DNA from: Anaerolineaceae bacterium | GTDB lineage: Bacteria; Chloroflexota; Anaerolineae; Anaerolineales; Anaerolineaceae | Assembly: GCA_003448875.1 (NCBI GenBank) | Contig: DLXG01000052.1 | Span: forward strand, 1-6,720 | Length of the DNA stretch: 6,720 bases | Reading direction: 5' to 3' | Shown: positions 1 to 4,090 of the stretch, one piece after another | Layout: each line of letters starts with the position of its first letter | How positions within the stretch are numbered: the first letter of the stretch is position 1 | Program-made: the position numbers and the translations under genes | Notes under the pieces: model-generated | Told to the model about the DNA's origin: nothing | Seen by the model: the letters and a program-made list of their open reading frames with translations, nothing else | The model's database searches: none

Positions 1-279
1 CTGGATGAAGCCACCCGCGTTGAGATTATCGAACTGCTCAACCGCGGGCTGCAGGTACTGCAAACCGTCTACAAGCCGGAAGGTTTTAATGTGGGGGAAA
101 ACATCGGCAGTGTGGCCGGCGCGGGCATTGCCGAGCATTTTCACTTTCACATCGTCCCGCGCTGGGCAGGGGATACGAATTTTATGTCTACCCTGGCCGG
201 CACACGGGTTTTGCCCGAAGCACTGGAAGATAGTTTCCGCCGCATCCGTGAAGGATGGGCGGCTTTATTTGAAAAATAA
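1..279 (+). CDS. HIT-family hydrolase / Ap4A phosphorylase-like protein, C-terminal part
   Basis: The frame is open from the first base of the window and ends at TAA 277-279, so 92 residues are visible and the N-terminus lies upstream. The HIT motif HxHxH followed by two hydrophobics is present as HFHFHIV (visible residues 46-52). It is preceded by GFNVGEN and AGAGI and followed by PRWAGDTNFM. That extended signature is typical of the HIT branch containing actinobacterial diadenosine tetraphosphate phosphorylase (Rv2613c type). The family acts on nucleotide phosphoanhydrides or phosphoramidates through the central His of the triad, and it is cytosolic. The end, about 28 residues after FM, has the usual helical tail, so the C-terminus looks complete. 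An internal ATG at 91 lies just before the motif region and is not a plausible start, because conserved HIT sequence continues upstream of it. The next gene starts 26 bases downstream on the same strand, which suggests co-transcription. The family call is firm; the exact substrate is inferred. Confidence 0.9.
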   Translation: MDEATRVEIIELLNRGLQVLQTVYKPEGFNVGENIGSVAGAGIAEHFHFHIVPRWAGDTNFMSTLAGTRVLPEALEDSFRRIREGWAALFEK

Positions 280-305
280 ACATTTTTGATTGAGGGGTTT
301 CTTCA

Positions 306-713
306 ATGGCATCAGCATCGGTACAATGGATTGGTGGACAGCGTTTTGTGGGGATCGATTCAACCAAGCACTCGGTCGTTCTTTCCACTCCCGACGAAGG
401 GGTGGGCATGAAGCCGTCCGAGTTGCTGCTGGTGGCGCTTTCGGCCTGCACGGCGGTGGATGTGGTCAACATCCTGCAAAAGAAGCGCATCGAGTTGACC
501 TTTCTGGAGATCAAAGCCGAGGCCGTGCAGGATAGTGACCCGCCGTGGACTTTCCGCAAAATACACCTGTTATACCGCCTGGGCGGCAAGGGTCTAACGG
601 CGCAAGCGGTTGAGCAGGCCATTCACCTTTCGGAAGAAAAATACTGCTCGGTATCCAATACAGTGCGCGGCGTGGCGGAAATTACCTATTCGTATGAGAT
701 TGTGGAAAATTAG
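306..713 (+). CDS. OsmC-family protein (peroxiredoxin-like)
   Basis: This encodes a 135-residue OsmC/Ohr-superfamily protein, a normal length for the family. Two conserved cysteines are visible. C48 sits in PSELLLVALSACTAVDVV, at the start of the long central helix, and C114 sits in EKYCSVSNT near the C-terminus. In characterised OsmC/Ohr proteins this pair reduces organic hydroperoxides. The compact form without other domains resembles the YhfA-like subgroup, for which physiological substrates are less clear. The start at ATG 306 is supported by a GAGGGG ribosome binding site at 292-297, eight bases upstream. The gene follows the HIT gene by 26 bases and probably shares its transcript; no promoter is evident in that gap. 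The stop TAG 711-713 lies just upstream of the promoter of the ABC-F leader. An oxidative-stress role in the cytoplasm is the family expectation, not something the sequence proves. Confidence 0.88.
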   Translation: MASASVQWIGGQRFVGIDSTKHSVVLSTPDEGVGMKPSELLLVALSACTAVDVVNILQKKRIELTFLEIKAEAVQDSDPPWTFRKIHLLYRLGGKGLTAQAVEQAIHLSEEKYCSVSNTVRGVAEITYSYEIVEN

Positions 714-731
714 GCTGTAACCTTCCGTTTG

Positions 732-740
732 TGGTATACT
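732..740 (+). promoter_or_regulatory. Extended -10 promoter of the ABC-F leader
   Basis: TGG directly followed by TATACT (735-740) makes an extended -10 element. There is no good -35 hexamer 16-18 bases upstream, as is usual for TGN-type promoters. Transcription would begin near 746-748, giving a leader of about 145 nt before the ABC-F start codon. It lies 18 bases after the OsmC stop, so the ABC-F unit probably has its own promoter. Confidence 0.6.
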
Positions 741-770
741 GCCCTCGGGTACTTATTCAAGGAAGGTGAA

Positions 771-791
771 ATGATCAGCAGCAACCTGTAA
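771..791 (+). CDS. Six-codon leader peptide (MISSNL) upstream of the ABC-F gene
   Basis: ATG 771, five further codons and TAA 789-791 encode MISSNL. An unusually good Shine-Dalgarno stretch, AAGGAAGGTGA (759-769), precedes it and is clearly stronger than the one in front of the ABC-F gene. The tiny ORF lies in the leader RNA between the extended -10 promoter and the intrinsic terminator at 842-868. Its last codons (779-789) are perfectly complementary to 880-890, just before the ABC-F start. Short upstream ORFs followed by a terminator are known before antibiotic-resistance ABC-F genes such as vmlR and the Listeria lmo0919 gene, where stalled ribosomes promote read-through. The role here is inferred from layout only; translation is not demonstrated. 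The peptide itself matches no stalling motif that I recognise. Confidence 0.55.
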   Translation: MISSNL

Positions 792-890
792 AAAGTGGAT
801 TTTTTGTGGCAGCGCCCGGAGCGCGCATGGTTGCGTATTCGTCCGAAGGCTTCTGCCTTCGGATTTTTGTATTCATTAGACAGGTTGCTG
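779..890 (+). repeat. 11-bp perfect inverted repeat linking leader ORF and ABC-F initiation region
   Basis: The arm CAGCAACCTGT (779-789) covers codons 3-6 of the leader ORF and the first base of its stop. The arm ACAGGTTGCTG (880-890) ends two bases before the ABC-F ATG at 893 and contains its only SD-like bases (AGG, 882-884). The terminator hairpin lies inside the loop. A second copy of GGTTGC at 829-834 can pair with 781-786 instead, so alternative folds compete. Pairing of the 11-bp arms would hide the ABC-F ribosome binding region, and a ribosome sitting on the leader ORF would prevent that pairing. Confidence 0.6.
842..868 (+). terminator. Intrinsic terminator within the ABC-F leader (attenuator)
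   Basis: A perfect 9-bp stem TCCGAAGGC / GCCTTCGGA (842-850 with 855-863) closes a TTCT loop and is followed by five T residues (864-868). This is a canonical rho-independent terminator in the plus direction. The minus strand has no T run after the stem. It stands after the leader promoter and leader ORF and 24 bases before the ABC-F start codon. It therefore cannot terminate anything except the leader transcript (or read-through from osmC), which makes it a conditional attenuator. Confidence 0.85.
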
Positions 891-892
891 AA

Positions 893-2548
893 ATGCTTAG
901 TGTTCAAAACTTAACCAAATCTTACGGAATTGAAACCATCCTGAAGGATGTCTCGTTTACCCTCAATACCGGCGAGCGAATCGGCCTGATCGGCCCAAAT
1001 GGCTGCGGCAAAACAACCCTGCTGCGCATTCTGGCCGCTGAGGAAAAGGCGGATAGCGGTGTCATCCGTTTCATCCCCTCTACGCTCAGGGTGGGCTATT
1101 TGCCCCAGAGCATTCATTTTGACCCGCAGGACACCCTGCAGAGTTATTTGAGCCGTTTAGAGGGCAACCTCACCCTGTTGACTGCCCGACTGACTGAAGT
1201 GGCCGCGGCACTGATGAATCCGCTTCATTCAGCAGAATTGCAGAGTGAATATGACGCCCTGCTGTCCCAGATTGAGGCTGCTGCTCAATCGGGCGGGGAA
1301 ACGCCGCAAGTGCTGGCCCGGCTGGGCCTGAACCATCTGCCGCCCGACCTGCCGGTAAGTGCGTTAAGCGGGGGTCAAAAGACCCGTCTGGCGCTGGCAG
1401 GTCTGCTCATTCATCGCCCGCGTTTGTTGCTGCTGGATGAACCGACCAATCATCTCGACATGGAAATGCTGGAATGGCTGGAAGAGTGGCTGCTGGATTT
1501 CAGCGGCGCGGCTTTGATTGTATCTCACGACCGTACTTTTCTCGACCGGGTTGCCACCCACATTCTGGCACTGGATGCCCATACCCATACCGCGCGGGTC
1601 TACCCCGGTAATTACACGGCTTATCTGGAAGCGACCGCCGCCGAGCGTCAACGTCAGTGGCAGGCCTATCAGGATCAGCAGGCTGAAATTGCCCGCCTGC
1701 GGGCAGCAGCGGCCCAGGTGCGTTCGCGGGCGCGTTTTCGCAAGGGCGGTAAAGCCGATCCCGCCAACACCGATGGATTCAGCGCCGGCTTTTTTGCCAA
1801 CCGCTCAAAAGAAACGGTGCAAAAAGCCAAAAATATCGAAAAACGCATTCAACGATTGTTAAATGAAGAACGCATTGACAAACCAGCCCGCAGTTGGGAG
1901 ATGAAAATTGATTTCGGCAGTCTGCCGGAAAGCGGGCGGGACGTGCTGGTGCTGGAAAATCTGGCTGTGGGCTACGGTCATCCAGCCTTGCTGAGTGATT
2001 TGAACCTGACCCTGCGCTATGGCAGCCGAACGGCGCTGTTGGGGCCGAACGGTTGCGGGAAAACCACTCTGTTACGCACGATAATTGGGGCAATCCCCCC
2101 GCTGGATGGAAAGATTCGTTTGGGCAGTCAGGTACGGGTTGGCTACATGGCTCAGGAACAGGAAACCCTACCCGCCGATAAGAATGCCTTTCAGGTTATT
2201 CAAGAGGTATCCGGCTGGAATGAAACTGCGGCTCGTGCCTTTCTCTCTCAGTTTCTGTTCAAGGGGGATGAGGTGTTCATTCCGGTCAAATTGCTCTCGT
2301 TTGGCGAGCGTGCCCGGTTGATGCTGGCCAGTCTGGTTGCGCAGGGCTGTAACCTGCTGCTGTTGGATGAACCCGTCAATCATCTGGATATCCCGGCGCG
2401 GACGCGCTTTGAACAGGCCCTGCAAAACTACCGCGGCACGATTCTGGCGGTGGTGCATGACCGTTACTTTTTAGAGTCGTTCGCCACCCAATACTGGCGG
2501 GTGGAGAGGTCGAAAATTCGGGCAGAGGAGACGATAACCTTGCGGTGA
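893..2548 (+). CDS. ABC-F family ATPase, ribosome-associated (antibiotic-resistance-like)
   Basis: From ATG 893 the product is 551 residues with two ABC cassettes and no membrane segments, which is the ABC-F layout. Cassette 1 has Walker A GPNGCGKT (34-41), LSGGQ (158-162), Walker B with catalytic E183 in DEPTNHLD, and H212 in SHDR. Cassette 2 has Walker A with K390, LSFGE (468-472), E493 in DEPVNHLD, and H522 in VHDR. All catalytic residues are intact. The linker (about 245-335) is long, charged and helical, and includes DGFSAGFFANRSK and KAKNIEKRI. This is the region that reaches the ribosomal P site/peptidyl-transferase centre in the family. ABC-F proteins bind the ribosomal E site and rescue or protect ribosomes. 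The long linker, the LSFGE signature and the attenuator leader favour a resistance-type member over a housekeeping EttA/Uup type, but this is inference. The open frame extends upstream to GTG 806 and ATG 827, yet MLSVQNLTKSYG at 893 is the usual cassette start and the upstream stretch spans the terminator stem. The SD is weak. The gene converges on the toxin-antitoxin pair, with 31 bases between stops. Confidence 0.93.
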   Translation: MLSVQNLTKSYGIETILKDVSFTLNTGERIGLIGPNGCGKTTLLRILAAEEKADSGVIRFIPSTLRVGYLPQSIHFDPQDTLQSYLSRLEGNLTLLTARLTEVAAALMNPLHSAELQSEYDALLSQIEAAAQSGGETPQVLARLGLNHLPPDLPVSALSGGQKTRLALAGLLIHRPRLLLLDEPTNHLDMEMLEWLEEWLLDFSGAALIVSHDRTFLDRVATHILALDAHTHTARVYPGNYTAYLEATAAERQRQWQAYQDQQAEIARLRAAAAQVRSRARFRKGGKADPANTDGFSAGFFANRSKETVQKAKNIEKRIQRLLNEERIDKPARSWEMKIDFGSLPESGRDVLVLENLAVGYGHPALLSDLNLTLRYGSRTALLGPNGCGKTTLLRTIIGAIPPLDGKIRLGSQVRVGYMAQEQETLPADKNAFQVIQEVSGWNETAARAFLSQFLFKGDEVFIPVKLLSFGERARLMLASLVAQGCNLLLLDEPVNHLDIPARTRFEQALQNYRGTILAVVHDRYFLESFATQYWRVERSKIRAEETITLR

Positions 2549-2579
2549 GTTTTTGATTTGTTGTAGAAATTACAAACCC

Positions 2580-3050
2580 TTAATCCATGCTTTCCAAAAA
2601 GGCCACAAACCTGGAAAGATCGTTTTGAACGGCATCGAAACACTTTTGTAAACCTTCGGTGAGGCTCTGTAATCTGGCTGGGAAAAGATTGAAGGTATAT
2701 ACGTTTCTAACCACATGACGAAAGCCGCGGTACTCATCCAGACAATACCGACTTTCTTGAGAAATGACGGCTGGGCGGAGATTGGGTATAGCGGTTGCCA
2801 TTTGAGTTAAAAGATCGGTGTGCCAGTCTCGTCCAGTCGGGGTACTTTGTTCGATGGTTCTGGCGATATCTTCAAAAATATGCTCCAATCCTGTGTAAAA
2901 AGCGTGCAGATTGAGGGCTACACCGTCCCAGTAACCATCATCGTTGGTCTGGAGGGCTTTCTTCATCAAAACATGGGCACGGTCAATGCTTTTTTCTACA
3001 TCTTTCAATACGACTTTTATTCTTGCTGCAAGGGCGATGTAATCATTCAT
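2580..3050 (-). CDS. HepT-like HEPN-domain protein (putative ribonuclease toxin)
   Basis: This encodes a 156-residue, wholly helical protein with no signal peptide. The features LNLHAFYTGLEHIFEDIA (about 47-64) and DEYRGFRHVVRNVY (105-118) mark the HepT-like branch of the HEPN superfamily, whose members are RNases or the AMPylated partners of MNT nucleotidyltransferases. In HepT proteins the active motif is Rx4HxY, whose tyrosine is AMPylated by the antitoxin. Here the corresponding segment reads R111-HVVR-N116-V-Y118. The arginine and tyrosine are kept but the histidine position holds Asn. This may be normal for this longer HepT-like subfamily or may mean reduced activity. The start ATG (3050-3048) overlaps the stop of the MNT gene by four bases (ATGA), so the two are translationally coupled. 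Base composition is lower in GC than the flanking genes (hand counts 45-50% on two lines here, against 63-68% on sampled lines in the ABC-F and helicase genes), which fits horizontal acquisition. It forms the second gene of the module. Confidence 0.82.
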   Translation of the reverse strand: MNDYIALAARIKVVLKDVEKSIDRAHVLMKKALQTNDDGYWDGVALNLHAFYTGLEHIFEDIARTIEQSTPTGRDWHTDLLTQMATAIPNLRPAVISQESRYCLDEYRGFRHVVRNVYTFNLFPARLQSLTEGLQKCFDAVQNDLSRFVAFLESMD

Positions 3051-3430
3051 AGTTCCTCTCCCTCGTTGAGGATGATCTCTTGCAAAGCAGGCGAGACTTC
3101 CTCAAACCTCACCACATCCACAGCAAATTTGGGATGAAGAGATTGCAAGATGCCAACTGCGCGGTAATATTCTTTTTCTTGCAATCCCCATACCGCAAGG
3201 TCAATATCCGAGTTAAAGTGGAATAACAAAGGCCGAGTCAGGGATCCAAACATCATCACTCGGCTTACTCCAAACTGGCTTTTAAGCAATTGAGCAGCTG
3301 AAAGCGCGACCGCCCGTGCTTCTTTTATCAACGCCATGAGTTGTTTTTGTTTTTCTTCTTTGCGCTGGCAATAGGAGCGGCGGTATTCTTCCAACTGGTC
3401 GGGATTCGCGTTCGCTGTGGCAGAGGTCAT
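3047..3430 (-). CDS. MNT-type nucleotidyltransferase (putative antitoxin)
   Basis: This is a 127-residue minimal nucleotidyltransferase of the pol-beta superfamily. The active-site pattern is FGS (61-63) followed, 11 residues later, by D75-I-D77 in NSDIDLAVWG, with a likely third acidic residue D105 in FAVDVVRF. The fold-defining GS and DxD are intact. The loop between them (LTRPLLFHFNS) lacks the glycine that usually follows the arginine in ARG. An N-terminal charged helical stretch (about 11-50) precedes the fold. Antitoxins of the MNT/HEPN systems neutralise their partner by adding AMP to a HEPN tyrosine; the downstream HEPN gene keeps such a tyrosine (Y118). The start ATG 3430-3428 is preceded by AGGA within AAAGGATGGG, about ten bases upstream, and by a TGC-TACAAT box. 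This is the first gene of a two-gene operon whose end overlaps the HEPN start. The pairing is well supported by layout; which protein is toxin and which antitoxin is inferred from known systems. Confidence 0.85.
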   Translation of the reverse strand: MTSATANANPDQLEEYRRSYCQRKEEKQKQLMALIKEARAVALSAAQLLKSQFGVSRVMMFGSLTRPLLFHFNSDIDLAVWGLQEKEYYRAVGILQSLHPKFAVDVVRFEEVSPALQEIILNEGEEL

Positions 3431-3452
3431 TTTTCAGCCCATCCTTTTTCTA

Positions 3453-3461
3453 ATTGTAGCA
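3453..3461 (-). promoter_or_regulatory. Extended -10 promoter of the MNT/HEPN operon
   Basis: Read on the minus strand, TGC is followed by TACAAT (3458-3453), an extended -10 box 22 bases before the MNT start. No clear -35 is visible. A 6-bp inverted repeat, AGCACG (3458-3463) with CGTGCT (3480-3485), abuts the box on its upstream side. It could be an operator, as toxin-antitoxin operons often autoregulate, but this is speculative. Confidence 0.45.
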
Positions 3462-3519
3462 CGAGCCGCAAGAAATATCCGTGCTGCCGTTTGGATAACC
3501 GCTCGGGAGGCGGCTGCTC

Positions 3520-3528
3520 TGGTAAAAT
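3520..3528 (+). promoter_or_regulatory. Candidate extended -10 promoter for the OtsB-like gene
   Basis: TGG followed by TAAAAT (3523-3528) resembles the other extended -10 boxes in this window. A second TAAAAT lies at 3534-3539. No -35 match and no Shine-Dalgarno sequence occur before ATG 3551, so transcription from the second box would start within a few bases of the start codon and give a near-leaderless mRNA. Confidence 0.35.
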
Positions 3529-3550
3529 TACGATAAAATTAGTCTGATTA

Positions 3551-4078
3551 ATGATTACCAGCATGGAATCCATCGGTCCCCCATCCCTGTACGAGCGTTT
3601 GAAACAGGAAGCGATCACGCGCCTGTTCGTGAGTTACGAAGCCGTCTCCCCCCTGAATGAGGAAGGCGTTGAGCAATTGAGAGAATTATTCATCCTGCCG
3701 GGTGTGCTGCCGGTGCTGATCGGTGCGCCGGCGCTTGACGAATTGCAGGCTGCCCTGCCGCTGGAAGGGGTGTTGTATGCCGGCCGGCACGGCAGTGAGT
3801 TTCACGAACCGGACGAAGACCCCGACCGGCTGGAAAATCACCTGCGGCTCAACCGGACTGATCCGCCCGCCCTGCGCCGGGCGTTGACCGGCTGGGTGCT
3901 GGCTAACCGCTCGCCTGCGGATGCGTTTGCGGTCTACATCGGCTGCGCCGCGCTCGACCTGCCCGCCATGCAATGGATCGAGCAGTGCGGTGGACTGGCT
4001 GTCTTCAACGGCGGAGACTGTTTCCCCACTGACAGGAACTTCTCCAGCCGTATGGCCGCCTATCCGCTAACGCCCTAG
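3551..4078 (+). CDS. Trehalose-6-phosphate phosphatase (OtsB)-like protein with degenerate HAD motifs
   Basis: This is a 175-residue protein that can be aligned by eye to trehalose-phosphatase. RLFVSYEAVSPL (24-35) sits where OtsB has LFLDYDGTLSPI. VLIGAPALDELQAALP (55-70) sits at the motif II strand (usually VISGRPL). EGVLYAGRHGSEF (72-84) matches the family's GLxYxGNHGxE. VYIGCAALD (128-136) sits where the family has YIGDDxTDE. The catalytic residues are gone: nucleophile Asp becomes S28, general acid Asp becomes E30, the motif II Ser is missing, and GDDxTD becomes GCAALD. The motif III lysine has no counterpart, since K18 is the only lysine. Only about 45 residues separate GRHG from YIG, so the cap domain is missing; OtsB proteins are usually 230-270 residues. 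The frame is intact and the composition matches the GC-rich neighbours, which argues for a maintained pseudoenzyme rather than a decaying gene. ATG 3551 is the first start; ATG 3563 is also possible, and neither has an SD. No partner gene such as otsA is in view. The function is unknown and phosphatase activity is unlikely. Confidence 0.62.
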   Translation: MITSMESIGPPSLYERLKQEAITRLFVSYEAVSPLNEEGVEQLRELFILPGVLPVLIGAPALDELQAALPLEGVLYAGRHGSEFHEPDEDPDRLENHLRLNRTDPPALRRALTGWVLANRSPADAFAVYIGCAALDLPAMQWIEQCGGLAVFNGGDCFPTDRNFSSRMAAYPLTP

Positions 4079-4081
4079 CGG
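4064..4081. terminator. Weak hairpin between convergent genes
   Basis: CCGCTA (4064-4069) and TAGCGG (4076-4081) form a 6-bp stem around a six-base loop that overlaps the stop of the OtsB-like gene. It lies between that gene and the helicase gene, whose stops are 12 bases apart. Neither strand has a T run after the stem, so it is a poor intrinsic terminator and may be incidental. Confidence 0.2.
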
Positions 4082-4090
4082 GGGTTCCGC

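Noticed and set aside
188..622. A 144-codon minus-strand frame over the HIT and OsmC genes.
   Set aside because: Both genes under it have clear family motifs; this frame has none and no ribosome binding site that I can see.
755..860. Antiterminator pairing of the leader SD (GAAGGT, 762-767) with the terminator 3' arm (GCCTTC, 855-860).
   Set aside because: It is only six pairs including one G-T, much weaker than the 9-bp terminator, and it would be blocked by the very ribosome expected to act as sensor; not enough to name it as the antiterminator.
2549..2580. Possible bidirectional terminator between the ABC-F and HEPN genes (TTGTA / TACAA).
   Set aside because: The stem is five mostly A-T pairs without a proper T tract; not convincing as an intrinsic terminator.
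3499..3513. Small hairpin CCGC / GCGG upstream of the OtsB-like gene.
   Set aside because: A four-base stem in GC-rich DNA is expected by chance and lacks a T run.
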